From positions 1,116,001 to 1,180,000 of the forward strand of contig CAWDIB010000004.1 of assembly GCA_963802275.1 (NCBI GenBank): DNA of 64,000 bases, in the 5' to 3' direction. Origin of the DNA: CAZMZW01 sp963802275. GTDB lineage: Bacteria > Chloroflexota > Anaerolineae > Anaerolineales > Anaerolineaceae. The notes beneath the pieces are model-generated. The model did not search any database. It saw only the letters and a program-made list of their open reading frames with translations, and was not told where the DNA came from. This document shows positions 1 to 8,462 of the stretch, piece after piece. Numbering within the stretch: the first letter of the stretch is position 1; each line of letters begins with the position of its first letter. Made by a program: the position numbers and the translations under genes.

Positions 1-307
1 AACTGATGAAAAAATCATAGACAGGACTGGCATACTTAAAGACCACCCACACAGCAATATTCAGCACCAGACCAGCTGCCAGCCATCCTTTTTGCGCCCC
101 ATCTTTTTTTTGCAACTGGTACGAGAAGAAAAAGTCGGCCAGGATGGAGGCTACCAGCAGGAGTAAATAATTGAGATGAAAGGAGGCATAAAAGACCAGG
201 CTGGCAATCAGGAGGATGACATTCTGCCAGGTTTTCCCGCGCCTGAGCCAATAGGCGCAGAGACTGACCAGAAAAAAAGCCCAGAAAATGATGGAGGTGA
301 AATTCAT
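1..307 (-). CDS. MBOAT-family O-acyltransferase (AlgI/DltB-like), N-terminal fragment
   Basis: Reading the minus strand from an ATG at 305-307 gives an open frame of 102 codons that runs off the left edge, so only the N-terminus is present. It starts MNFTSIIFWAFFLVSL and continues with closely spaced hydrophobic segments and the phrases LLIASLVFYASFH and VVFKYASPVYDFF. This matches the start of AlgI/DltB-type membrane-bound O-acyltransferases, which have a conserved 'LL.ASY.FYA' segment and a 'K' 'Y' pair in an early helix. Such enzymes acylate extracellular polysaccharide or teichoic acid. The catalytic His lies outside the window, so the substrate cannot be judged. No strong ribosome-binding site is visible. 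Confidence 0.7.
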   Translation of the reverse strand, partial: MNFTSIIFWAFFLVSLCAYWLRRGKTWQNVILLIASLVFYASFHLNYLLLLVASILADFFFSYQLQKKDGAQKGWLAAGLVLNIAVWVVFKYASPVYDFFIS

Positions 308-430
308 AAATTTAAAAGGGGTAAATATTATTAGATGTGATTTCATATTTTATCACGGGCTGCATTAGCTCCGCGCGGCAATGATTCAAGGATTTTTGAT
401 GCGCATGTTGAAGAATGATCGGCAAGGGAC

Positions 431-460
431 AAAAAAATCCCGCTTGCGCGGGACTTTTTG
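431..460. terminator. Bidirectional intrinsic terminator
   Basis: A 6-bp GC-rich stem (TCCCGC/GCGGGA, 438-453) with a TTGC loop is flanked by seven A's on the left and five T's on the right. Read on the minus strand it ends in a T-run, and it lies about 75 bases after the RRM gene stop, so it most likely terminates that transcript. Confidence 0.75.
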
Positions 461-529
461 CAGATCGGTTGTGGACCAAAAGATTATTTCAGTCAATAAT
501 CTTCAACTGCCAAATGGCAGGTGTGATGT

Positions 530-799
530 CTAATACTTACGCGGTCTTTCTTCCCTTGGCTTGGCCAGGTTGACGCGCAGGGCGCGTCCGCCCATGTCAT
601 ATTCATTGAATTTGTCGACGGCGGCCTGAGTTTCCTCGGGGGTGCTCATTTCCACAAAGCCGAATCCGCGCGATCGGCCGGAGAACTTATCCATGATGAC
701 CGTGGCCGAAGTGACCGTTCCAGCCTGTGCGAACAAAGCCTTCAGGTCATCGTCCGTGGTATTGAAAGGCAAATTTCCTACATAAATCTTGGTTTCCAT
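530..799 (-). CDS. RNA recognition motif (RRM) RNA-binding protein
   Basis: Small single-RRM protein of about 89 residues, close to the usual length of bacterial glycine-rich or cyanobacterial-type RNA-binding proteins. RNP2 is KIYVGNLPF at residues 3-11 and RNP1 is RSRGFGFVEM around residue 42, with the aromatic residues that stack on RNA bases intact. The C-terminus is short and basic (KPREERPRKY) and lacks the Gly-rich tail of cyanobacterial homologues. The ATG at 797-799 is preferred over an upstream in-frame ATG because translation then begins just before the RRM fold and an AGAGGA Shine-Dalgarno lies just upstream. Proteins of this type are often cold-induced; no regulation is visible here. 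Monocistronic, followed by the terminator at 431-460. Confidence 0.9.
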   Translation of the reverse strand: METKIYVGNLPFNTTDDDLKALFAQAGTVTSATVIMDKFSGRSRGFGFVEMSTPEETQAAVDKFNEYDMGGRALRVNLAKPREERPRKY

Positions 800-952
800 A
801 TATCCTCTACTTAAAACTATTGCCGCTGATTTTTCTGGGATCAAGCGGCTTCCGAACCTTTTGAATCCTGCCGAATCATCTGCTTCATCAGTATATCATA
901 ATCATCCAGGCGTCAATATGGTGGTTTCGGACGTGCAGCAGTTGTCACCTCT

Positions 953-1775
953 TTAACTGCGGCACATAATCCGATAAGGGCAGCGGAAACAATCGCCATT
1001 TTTGCTGGCCCGCCCGCCGGAATAAATGCGCTGCATCTCGGCATGGGCAAGGCGGATGCGCTGCAGGCATGCCTGCCAGCCATCCGCGGGTAAATCCACC
1101 GATGAACGCATAAAAGCGGGCTTGCGGATGCGCTGCAAATTGTTCACCCAGCGGTAGTGTTCGTAAAAAAAGCGGCTATCCTGCGCGTGATATTCTTCTC
1201 GCAGCCATTGGCGATAGATGGCCATTTGCAGCAGGTCGGGCGGGTAAAAGTCACGCCCGCTTTTATGGTCTATGACTATATAGCCATCCCCCTGGCGCAG
1301 GAGCAGGTCGATCACCCCGATGACCGGTGGAAGCTGTTCATCCACCAGCATGACAAAGGGCAGCTCAATGCCCATCACCTCGTCAACCGTGCCATAGGTT
1401 TTGCAAATGCACTGCGGCGGCGTTAAAGAGGTGAATGCGTGCCTGCAATCCCTCCACCTGACCCAGTAACCCCTGATGATCCTGCGGGCTGGGATTTTCC
1501 TGGTTGGCTATCTTCTGGTAGGAAGTCGCAATAACCGTATGCAGCAGCTTGCCCTTGACAAAGTAGTCGGGCAGCGGCTCGGGATCAAGGTGCAGAATGT
1601 ACTGCAGGTAAAAGCGGTATTGGCAGGCCTCGACCGTGCTGACCTTGCTAAAGCTCAGGCTGGGCAGCGGGGACGCCTTCATCAGGCGGATGAATTCATC
1701 TGCATTCCCCGCCGCGCAGCGAAGTAAAGCCTGTATTTCCAGGAGGGATTGGGCAGGGGTCAATATATCGGTCAT
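953..1775 (-). pseudogene. PD-(D/E)XK nuclease-fold (RecB/Cas4-like) protein, interrupted by a frameshift
   Basis: Two overlapping minus-strand frames join into one protein of about 273 residues if one base is removed near 1399-1407 (short T and A runs). The N-terminal part begins MTDILTPAQ at 1775 and contains an 'ACQYRFYLQYI' cysteine motif. The C-terminal part carries GVIDLLL and VIDHKSG, the D...D-x-K metal centre of the PD-(D/E)XK fold, and ends with CFRCPYRIMC. One Cys upstream plus three clustered C-terminal Cys is the iron-sulfur staple arrangement known from AddB and Cas4. The family acts in DNA end processing. No helicase or CRISPR genes are nearby. Either a sequencing error or a recent inactivation; the catalytic residues are intact. 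Confidence 0.72.
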
Positions 1776-1868
1776 GGATGGTAAGCACACGGTATCCAAT
1801 TTTATCCTGATCCCTTGCCACCCAACCGGATTGGGTATAACATTCGCTCTTTCAAAAGCGAGGCATGC

Positions 1869-2669
1869 ATGAACAGCGAACAAAACATCCCCGTTAAGGA
1901 CAATCTGTACTTCGATATCCAGGCTGATTTTGGCATCACCAAGCATATGGGCGGGCAGCGCGCCACTCGCCAATTGGCCGAGCTGTGCCACGTTCAAAAG
2001 GGCACATCTCTTTTGGTGGTGGGCTGCGGGATCGGCAGCTCGCTTATCTTCCTGGCCAGGGAGTTTGGCTGCCGCATCACTGCCATTGATCTTTCGCCAG
2101 CCATGATTGCCCGTGCCACCGAACGCGTGCAGCGGCATGGATTGGAAAACCAGGTTACGCTCAAGGTCGGCGATGCGCAAAAGCTTGAGTTTGGGTCAAA
2201 CGAATTCGATGCCGTGATGGCTGAATCGTTGAACGCTTTCCTGCCTCATCCGGAACAGGGCCTGCGCGAATATGCGCGTGTCACCAAACCCGGCAGGTAC
2301 GTGGGTATCAATGAGGTCACCTGGATCAAACCACCGACCGCCGAAATCGAGGAATATGCCCGCACCATCATGGCCGGTGCAACATTCAGAGATTCGGATG
2401 GATGGAAATCTTTATTCGTCAAGGCAGGCCTAAAAGATATCCTAGTAGTTGGCGGAAAATTCAAGGGCGGCGCCCAGCTTCTGGATGAAATGAGGATGAA
2501 TGAAATGGGTGAGCGGCTGAAAGCCCAAGGCCGCTTTCTGAAAGGGCTTTTCACCAACCCGGCTTACCGACGCTATGCAGGCCAGATCCTCAGCCAGCCA
2601 GGGATGATATTCAAATTCATCAGCCACATCGGGCACGGACTTTACGCCGGGCGCAAGCCAGCAGCATAG
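1869..2669 (+). CDS. Class I SAM-dependent methyltransferase
   Basis: A protein of about 266 residues with a canonical Rossmann SAM-binding core: motif I LLVVGCGIGSSL near residue 52, the acidic post-I residue in ITAIDLSPAMI, and motif II VGDAQKLEFGSNEFDAV. The C-terminal third (FVKAGLKDILVVGG, then a basic helix) resembles small-molecule or lipid methyltransferases of the Methyltransf_11/25 groups rather than RNA enzymes. The start at 1869 is preferred to the frame's more upstream ATG because the latter would overlap the opposite-strand nuclease gene start at 1775 and adds non-conserved sequence. The substrate is unknown; the neighbours give no pathway context. Confidence 0.82.
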   Translation: MNSEQNIPVKDNLYFDIQADFGITKHMGGQRATRQLAELCHVQKGTSLLVVGCGIGSSLIFLAREFGCRITAIDLSPAMIARATERVQRHGLENQVTLKVGDAQKLEFGSNEFDAVMAESLNAFLPHPEQGLREYARVTKPGRYVGINEVTWIKPPTAEIEEYARTIMAGATFRDSDGWKSLFVKAGLKDILVVGGKFKGGAQLLDEMRMNEMGERLKAQGRFLKGLFTNPAYRRYAGQILSQPGMIFKFISHIGHGLYAGRKPAA

Positions 2670-2685
2670 ATTTTTCTCACCCACC

Positions 2686-3048
2686 TCAGCCGGTTTTCAT
2701 TTTCCTATTCACCGCCGCCTGAAGCAAGGCACGCAGGGCGTGCGATTTCAAGTCCGTTAAATCGTGTAATTTTACATGTCGGTGCAGTTTGCCGGTACCC
2801 TGCAGTAGTTTCTGCGGGTCAGGCAGCTCCAGCGCGCGATAGATGCCCAGATTGACCCACTTGGCCTGCGGCATAAGCGTGAACTCCGTATCGGCATACT
2901 TCGCGCTGGTGCCATAGGCCAGCAACCGGGAAGGCAGGTCCACCTGCTCCAGCGCACTTGGAAAAATTTCAAAGATGAGAGAGCGGGCTGCCAAGGTCAG
3001 GTCGCGAATTTCTTGAGCGTAATTGGCAAGCAAATTGTCTATGGCCAT
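2686..3048 (-). CDS. DUF1801 domain-containing protein
   Basis: A 120-residue protein that matches the DUF1801 (YdhG-like) fold over its whole length: an N-terminal helix, then IFEIFPSALEQVDL, an AKYADTEFTLMPQAKWVNLGIY beta region, and a C-terminal RHVKL...LLQAAVNRK helix. The aromatic- and Gly-rich middle is typical of the family. The molecular function of DUF1801 proteins is not established. It is convergent with the methyltransferase (17-base gap) and divergent from the membrane protein at 3110. Confidence 0.75.
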   Translation of the reverse strand: MAIDNLLANYAQEIRDLTLAARSLIFEIFPSALEQVDLPSRLLAYGTSAKYADTEFTLMPQAKWVNLGIYRALELPDPQKLLQGTGKLHRHVKLHDLTDLKSHALRALLQAAVNRKMKTG

Positions 3049-3109
3049 GGTTGTATCTTATCAGCTTTTGCAGGTTTTCTGTGGGGATGGATACAATTAG
3101 GTTGATGAG

Positions 3110-5155
3110 ATGATTAATAAATTACGGGCAGGTGTGCAGGTATTTTTCCGGCAGGACGGTTATTTCCCATTGGTTCTGCTGCTGATGATTTTCACTGCAT
3201 ACGGCCTGCAAATACCCTGGCTGAACTTCCAGGGAGATGACTGGCACCTGATCTGGCTTTTTTACCGAATGGGCGATCTCAGCCCATCCTTCAATCTGAC
3301 CCGCTTCAGTACCCAGTGGCTTTTCCAGGCAGTCATGCCCTGGCTGGCACCCATTCCCTGGCAGTGGTTCCTGTCCACCCTGATCCTGCGTTGGCTGGGC
3401 GGGATGAGTTTATATGTTTTATTAAAAGCACTGTTTGATAAAGAGGAAATCCCGGCAGGACCCTTCACCATTCTGTACTGCCTATATCCAGGTTTCCTGG
3501 TCAGTTACCTGCCACTTACTTTTCTGTTTCAATTCTTCCAGCCCATCTGTCTCTTTCTTTCTTTTTATTTTATGGTTGCTTGGATTAAAGGAGACAGGGA
3601 ACGCAAACGGTGGCTTTTGGTTGTTGCGGTATTTCTTGCCGCTGCCAACCTGCTCCTATCTGAATATTTCTTCTTACTCGAATTACTGCGCCCATTTGTC
3701 ATCTGGATGACATTGAAGAAAAAGGAGGAAAAGACTCCTATCCTGAGCCAGGTTTTTCACTATTGGAAACCTTTCCTGGCAGTTTTCACGACCATCCTGC
3801 TGGTGAGGGTGTGGACACAGCTATCGAGTGGCGGGAGAGCCATGCTGACCCTGGACAGATTGACCCTGCAACCGGCTGTCTTTTTGCCGCAATTCGGACG
3901 ACAAATTATTCAGGATTTCAATGCCATTCTTATCCAACCCATCATCGCTGCCTTTACCCCACAACTGCACCTTCAATCCGGCCAGGATTGGATCATCATT
4001 GTCGGGGCAGTACTGACGGTATTCATCTTCTTTTTCTACATGAGGAAGCGTCCCATCAATGACCAAAATCGACCAGCGCGATTTGTACCATTGATTGTAC
4101 TGAGCCTGGCGACCTTCCTGCTGGCTGCCTTGCCCTTCTGGCTGGCCGGGCTGAAGGCGTATTTCGGCTTTGAAATGCTTAACCGCATGGCACTGCCGCA
4201 GGGGTTGAGCTTTACCCTGCTGTTGTGGGGTTTGCTGCAACTGCTGCCCATGCGCTGGCGCTGGCTGCGGGACGGACTGCTGGCCTTCCTGGCTGGCTCA
4301 TTTGCGCTGCTGCAGCTGCAATCCGCCGCCCTATTCCGTGCTGAATGGGAGCAGCGCAGGGATATCATTCAGCAGCTGGCCTGGCGCGCGCCTTCATTGA
4401 CGCCCGGCACTGTCATTTTAATGAACGACCCCGGCTTCCTGCTCTCAGGTGAAAATTCCCTGGCAGCCGAACTGAATTGGAACTACGTGCCTCACGCCCA
4501 TCCACATCAAGCAGATTATTTCATCTATTTTAATGAACACCGCTTTTTAAGTGATATCCCCGACTGGCAAACCAACCGGGTGGTCGAGCAGATGCACATG
4601 ATCGGTCCAACCGCGCTCAATCCAACCCGACTACTGGTGATCCAACTCAATCCCACTGGCTGCCTGCGCGTGCTTGATCCGCAATTAGACTTGCTGGATA
4701 AAAGCATCACCAGCTTCACGCACACCTATCTGCCGCAAGCAAGACAATCCGTTATTCTGGCCGACCGGGCGGATAACTCCCTGCCGCTCGATCCCGCCAT
4801 CTATGGTAAGGAAGCTGATCATGGCTGGTGCTATTACTACCAAAAGACAGATCTGGCACTCCAGCTTGGCGATTGGCTGGTCGCGGGTGAGTATGCCGAG
4901 CGAGGCTTGGAGTTGATGCCCGCCAATGTTGATTCGGCTGAACTGCATCCCTTCATCGAAGCGCTGGCACACAACAGTAAGTGGGATAGCGCTAGAAAAT
5001 TAACCGAAGCAATTCTCGATCAATCCGCAAACCATAACCGCATGTTGTGTACATTGTGGCAACGCATGGCAGCCAGCACCACTGCCAGTCCGGACAGAAA
5101 GGAGACATTGGCCTGGATGACCGCCAGGACCGGATGCAATTTTATAAAAATGTAA
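3110..5155 (+). CDS. Large multi-pass membrane protein, possibly GT-C glycosyltransferase-like
   Basis: 681 residues. The first about 410 residues contain roughly ten hydrophobic segments and the last about 260 are soluble. An acidic 'QGDDWHL' motif sits in the first external loop, about 40 residues in, where GT-C glycosyltransferases keep their catalytic Asp pair. It is followed by FSTQWLFQAVMPW, again like oligosaccharide-lipid-dependent mannosyltransferases. No further family signature could be read, so the GT-C assignment is an inference from topology and the DD motif. The soluble tail has a helical-repeat feel (VAGEYAERGLELMPANVDSAEL) that resembles a TPR-like hairpin. Monocistronic. Confidence 0.55.
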   Translation: MINKLRAGVQVFFRQDGYFPLVLLLMIFTAYGLQIPWLNFQGDDWHLIWLFYRMGDLSPSFNLTRFSTQWLFQAVMPWLAPIPWQWFLSTLILRWLGGMSLYVLLKALFDKEEIPAGPFTILYCLYPGFLVSYLPLTFLFQFFQPICLFLSFYFMVAWIKGDRERKRWLLVVAVFLAAANLLLSEYFFLLELLRPFVIWMTLKKKEEKTPILSQVFHYWKPFLAVFTTILLVRVWTQLSSGGRAMLTLDRLTLQPAVFLPQFGRQIIQDFNAILIQPIIAAFTPQLHLQSGQDWIIIVGAVLTVFIFFFYMRKRPINDQNRPARFVPLIVLSLATFLLAALPFWLAGLKAYFGFEMLNRMALPQGLSFTLLLWGLLQLLPMRWRWLRDGLLAFLAGSFALLQLQSAALFRAEWEQRRDIIQQLAWRAPSLTPGTVILMNDPGFLLSGENSLAAELNWNYVPHAHPHQADYFIYFNEHRFLSDIPDWQTNRVVEQMHMIGPTALNPTRLLVIQLNPTGCLRVLDPQLDLLDKSITSFTHTYLPQARQSVILADRADNSLPLDPAIYGKEADHGWCYYYQKTDLALQLGDWLVAGEYAERGLELMPANVDSAELHPFIEALAHNSKWDSARKLTEAILDQSANHNRMLCTLWQRMAASTTASPDRKETLAWMTARTGCNFIKM

Positions 5156-5261
5156 TTGAAATCATTCTTGCTTTTTTCAATGGGCAAGCGACATATCACC
5201 TTTGATATAAAGCCCAGAGCCGCCCTCCCTGCCGCACACGATTCTTAACCGCCGCTTTGCG

Positions 5262-5290
5262 TTGACGCCAACGGGGGGCTATGTTAAAAT
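5262..5290 (+). promoter_or_regulatory. Sigma70-type promoter of tRNA-Lys
   Basis: TTGACG at 5262-5267 and TAAAAT at 5285-5290 are separated by exactly 17 bases, and the tRNA begins 12 bases further on. The close fit to consensus and the position make this a convincing stable-RNA promoter. Confidence 0.75.
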
Positions 5291-5301
5291 GATTTTTCAA
5301 T

Positions 5302-5373
5302 GGGAGCGTAGCTCAATGGTAGAGCAGTAGCCTTTTAAGCTATTGGTTAAGGGTTCGAGCCCCTTCGCTCTCA
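5302..5373 (+). tRNA. tRNA-Lys (anticodon TTT)
   Basis: A 72-base cloverleaf: acceptor GGGAGCG pairs with CGCTCTC (one G-U), D-arm GCTC/GAGC, anticodon arm GTAGC/GCTAT around loop CTTTTAA with anticodon TTT, and T-arm AAGGG/CCCTT around TTCGAGC. The discriminator base is A and CCA is not encoded. It decodes AAA/AAG lysine codons. A promoter lies directly upstream; no hairpin terminator is seen after it, only T-rich sequence. Confidence 0.96.
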
Positions 5374-5541
5374 TTTTATATTTGATTTTAAGGGTTGTTT
5401 CCCGATTGGTCATTTATAAATATCAATAAATAATTGGAGGAAGAAAACAGGTATTCATAGTCACAATTTTTTATTCAGGTAATATTCAATAGTTCCAACA
5501 CACTCATATGGCAAGTTCATGGTTTCACAAGGAGGAACCGT

Positions 5542-6249
5542 ATGAAAAAACAAATACTTTTTGTGTTCATTTTCTCATTAGTATTAGCAGCTTGCAGCAG
5601 CCCTTCTGCACCAGTAGTTGAACCCACGATGATTCCAACCAATACTGTTGTTCCCACCCCCACCATCGCACCTTCTCCAACGCCTGATCCACTAATTTTT
5701 AAAGATGATTTCAATGGATCGCTCGATCCGGGTTGGACAGTGCAAAATATAAATAAAAACACAAGCCTCACCAATAATCCCGGCTGGCTGGAAATAATTG
5801 CCCGATCACCTCTTGGCTCGAAGAATTATTTGCTCCGCCCGATTCCCGAAGGGGATTTCGAACTGGAAACAAAAATGATATTTGAACCGGTGGCTAATTT
5901 TCAGATCGCCGGATTAATGATTTCCTATAGCACAACCAACTACGTCCTATTTGGACGCGCTTCGGTAATGGGCAGTGATGGATTCTATATGGATTTGGTG
6001 AAAAGTGGAAAACTCACTGGAGATAATTTCGCCACCTCGGCTCCTGGCACTGATACTATATATCTGCGTCTGCGGCGTGTGGGAAATACCTATACCTCAT
6101 ATTACAGTGAAGATGGCAGCCACTGGACCCAGGTAGGCGTCCATACCAGCGAAATGAAGCCAAAGAATGTGGGATTGGCAGCCGGCCAATCCACATCCGG
6201 CTCACGGCCAGCCCAATTTGAATATTTCGTCATCAATAAAATCAATTGA
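5542..6249 (+). CDS. Lipoprotein with a DUF1349-like concanavalin-type domain
   Basis: 235 residues. The N-terminus MKKQILFVFIFSLVLAAC is a lipoprotein signal with lipobox LAAC, followed by a Pro/Thr-rich linker to about residue 50. The remaining part reads as a beta-sandwich (DDFNGSLDPGWTV ... FELETKMIF ... YLRLRRVGNTYTSYYS ... HWTQVG) and matches the DUF1349 / LamG-like pattern found in sugar-binding or secreted proteins. It is probably anchored outside the cytoplasmic membrane and may bind glycans; no catalytic residues are evident. A strong AAGGAGG ribosome-binding site supports this start. Monocistronic, ending at the hairpin at 6289. Confidence 0.75.
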   Translation: MKKQILFVFIFSLVLAACSSPSAPVVEPTMIPTNTVVPTPTIAPSPTPDPLIFKDDFNGSLDPGWTVQNINKNTSLTNNPGWLEIIARSPLGSKNYLLRPIPEGDFELETKMIFEPVANFQIAGLMISYSTTNYVLFGRASVMGSDGFYMDLVKSGKLTGDNFATSAPGTDTIYLRLRRVGNTYTSYYSEDGSHWTQVGVHTSEMKPKNVGLAAGQSTSGSRPAQFEYFVINKIN

Positions 6250-6288
6250 GAACTAAATACAAAGCATCTCATTTTGAAATAACAACAA

Positions 6289-6316
6289 AAAGCTCGCCTC
6301 TGCCGGCGAGCTTTTT
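6289..6316. terminator. Bidirectional intrinsic terminator
   Basis: An 8-bp stem AGCTCGCC/GGCGAGCT (6291-6312) with a six-base loop has A's on the left and TTTTT on the right. It sits between two convergent genes and can serve both. Confidence 0.85.
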
Positions 6317-6333
6317 AAATAAACTAATAAACC

Positions 6334-6705
6334 TTATGGCAATTTGTAATCAATCTTTTCTACCCTGGGCGGATAGACACCCGCGCTGACGCGCTGCTGG
6401 AGCACGTATGCCAGCCAGAAGATGGCCGGGCGGGTTTCCTCGTCATACAGGCCGGGAATGCCCAGCAAACGTTTGCAGTGCTTGCAGTACACTTCGGGCA
6501 CCTGCTTTTTGTTCTTCAAGTCAGCCAGGTCGACCGGGGCAACGATGCGATCCAGGTAGGAGCGCATGAGCGGGCCGGGGCCGTCCTTCTGGTAGAGGGC
6601 GACGTGGTGGCCGCAGTAGGTGCAGTACAAATTGAGGAACTTGGACCAACCCCCGCGCACTTTCTGATACTTGTCAACAATGAAGGTGAATTTTTGTTTT
6701 TCCAT
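6334..6705 (-). CDS. Small zinc-ribbon-like hypothetical protein
   Basis: 123 residues with two CxxC knuckles, CTYCGH near residue 23 and CKHCKR near residue 67, which suggests a structural zinc site. Between them lies a basic, aromatic-rich segment (ALYQKDGPGPLMRSYLDRI). I do not recognise a named family. The start at 6705 is preferred because the longer frame adds a non-conserved N-terminus and overlaps the promoter region of the divergent lipoprotein gene. Cytoplasmic, with no signal peptide. Confidence 0.6.
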   Translation of the reverse strand: MEKQKFTFIVDKYQKVRGGWSKFLNLYCTYCGHHVALYQKDGPGPLMRSYLDRIVAPVDLADLKNKKQVPEVYCKHCKRLLGIPGLYDEETRPAIFWLAYVLQQRVSAGVYPPRVEKIDYKLP

Positions 6706-6808
6706 GAAAATGATTATAGTACAGTCATAGCCGCATCCGGGAATGTCCTGGCGCGTATAATCATTGCAGCAGATAGTTAAAGTCAGCAAGGAAGCGAGTT
6801 ATATATAA

Positions 6809-7201
6809 ATGAAAAATCTCATCCTGCTCGGTATTCTTCTCATCCTGGCCGGCTGCGCCGGTTCGGTGGCTGCCAGCACGCCCACCCCCCAATTGTTCGC
6901 GGTGAAATATGTCTATGCCAGCAACGAGAACTTCTGCATGGGCAGGATCACCATCCAGAAAAGCGCTGGACAGCGTGAGGAATACATTCTCTTCCCCAAC
7001 GGCTCGGCGGCTGAAATAAGCACTGCCATGTCAGAAGGCCAGCAAGCCTTCATGCAGGCAGATTACATGACCTCGACCAAAGACCTGCCTTGTGAAATCA
7101 TCTGCCGCATCTACCTGGAGGGTGAATTGTGGCAGGAGGCCAGGGCAAGCGGCACGAAGGGCACACAGGTGGTCTGCCAGGGCATCATCGGGCAGAAATG
7201 A
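6809..7201 (+). CDS. Small lipoprotein of unknown function
   Basis: 130 residues beginning MKNLILLGILLILAGC, a type II signal peptide with lipobox LAGC, followed by a short Ala/Thr/Pro linker. The mature part contains three further Cys residues (FCMGR, LPCEIICRIY, VVCQG) that could form disulfides outside the cell. No family recognised. Its stop codon is only six bases before the GTG of the PLP-enzyme gene, so the two are probably co-transcribed, although a functional link is not obvious. Confidence 0.6.
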   Translation: MKNLILLGILLILAGCAGSVAASTPTPQLFAVKYVYASNENFCMGRITIQKSAGQREEYILFPNGSAAEISTAMSEGQQAFMQADYMTSTKDLPCEIICRIYLEGELWQEARASGTKGTQVVCQGIIGQK

Positions 7202-7207
7202 TGATCC

Positions 7208-8311
7208 GTGGGTAAATGCCCTGCCTTCCAAAGCCCGCCTGGCGCGACAGTGGTCATTGGAGGCAAGCGCTATGACTACTTTGCCGGCTGTGGCTACCTG
7301 GGACTGCAAAACCACCCCGAGGTGCTGGCGTCCGTCCACAAGGCGATTGACAAATACGGGCTGAGCACAGCCACCTCGCGCGGTGGGTACGGCGAGCATC
7401 CATTGTACTTTGAGCTGGAGGAGCAAGCCTGCGCTTATTTTGAGTGCGAGAAGGTGCTGTATTTCGCCAGCGGCTACCTGGGCATGGGTATCCTGCTACA
7501 GGGCTGCGGCAAGGCTAACGACCATTTGTTCATTGACGCACACGCGCATTACAGCTTATGGGATGCCGCGCGGGCGTCCAACCAGCCGATCACGGTTTTC
7601 CCTCACCGCAATATTGAGCGGTTGAGGGAACTTATACAGAGTGAATTACAAGCAGGCGAGCGGCCGGTGGTGCTAAGCGACGGGGTGTTTCCAATTTCGG
7701 GTGAATTGGCGCCCGTACCGGAAATCCTGAACCTCATCGAAGAATATGATGGCATGCTCCTCCTGGATGATGCGCACGCGGTGGGTGTAATTGGCCAGCA
7801 TGGGCGCGGAACGCTGGAGCATTTTGGTATTGATAATCCCCGATGTCGGGCAAGCGGCACGCTCAGCAAGGCACTGGGCGGCTGGGGAGGCATCCTGTGG
7901 GGGGAAACGGACTTCATCAACAATCTGGATCGGAATTCAGGGGTAATGGCCGGATCCAGCCCGCCGCCGCTGGTGATGGCAGCCGCTTCCGCCCGTACGC
8001 TGGAACTCGCTCGGACCCAGCCGCAATTGCGCCAGCACTTATGGGAAAATGTGCGCCTGGCGCGCCAGGAATTGAACAAGCTCGGCTGGGATTTGGAAGA
8101 TAGCCCGGTGCCGATCCTGTGCCTGAAAGCGCGGGACGAGATCAATCTCAACCAGCTGCGGGACGGCCTGTTCGCGTGCGGCATCGCAGTGGAGGTTGTG
8201 CGCAATTACACCAGCGCGCCGCCGGGTGGAGCGTTGCGCATCGCCATTTTCGCGAGTCACACCAGTGATCAGATCGAACTGCTGGTGAAAGAAATGCGGC
8301 ATTTAATATAA
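7208..8311 (+). CDS. AONS-family PLP enzyme (8-amino-7-oxononanoate synthase / glycine C-acetyltransferase-like)
   Basis: 367 residues of fold-type I alpha-oxoamine synthase. Recognisable parts are CGYLGLQNHPEV near the N-terminus, YFASGYLGMGILLQ, the cofactor aspartate region LLLDDAHAVGVIGQHGRG, and the PLP lysine in ASGTLSKALGG. Such enzymes condense an amino acid with an acyl-CoA. The exact substrate (pimeloyl-CoA/Ala, acetyl-CoA/Gly or another) cannot be told, and no biotin genes are nearby. The frame is closed by a TGA just before the GTG at 7208, so the protein lacks about 30-40 N-terminal residues compared with typical BioF/Kbl. Confidence 0.8.
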   Translation: MGKCPAFQSPPGATVVIGGKRYDYFAGCGYLGLQNHPEVLASVHKAIDKYGLSTATSRGGYGEHPLYFELEEQACAYFECEKVLYFASGYLGMGILLQGCGKANDHLFIDAHAHYSLWDAARASNQPITVFPHRNIERLRELIQSELQAGERPVVLSDGVFPISGELAPVPEILNLIEEYDGMLLLDDAHAVGVIGQHGRGTLEHFGIDNPRCRASGTLSKALGGWGGILWGETDFINNLDRNSGVMAGSSPPPLVMAAASARTLELARTQPQLRQHLWENVRLARQELNKLGWDLEDSPVPILCLKARDEINLNQLRDGLFACGIAVEVVRNYTSAPPGGALRIAIFASHTSDQIELLVKEMRHLI

Positions 8312-8418
8312 AACTGAGATTGCTTCGGTGTGCTTTGCACCCCTCGCAAATACGGCAATCCTGGAGGGGGCGCTGGCTTCATTTATAAAGAACGACAAAC
8401 GGGAGGACGACAGTCCCA

Positions 8419-8447
8419 ATAAAAAAAATCATCCCCTGACGGAGATG
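8419..8447 (-). terminator. Intrinsic terminator of the DegV gene
   Basis: On the minus strand a 7-bp stem CATCTCC/GGGGATG with loop GTCA (8430-8447) is followed by ATTTTTTTT. It lies 16 bases after the DegV stop codon. Confidence 0.75.
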
Positions 8448-8462
8448 AGTTTTAATATTCTG

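Noticed and set aside
5402..5541. Possible small gene between tRNA-Lys and the lipoprotein
   Set aside because: No frame of useful length with a ribosome-binding site; it looks like ordinary leader sequence.
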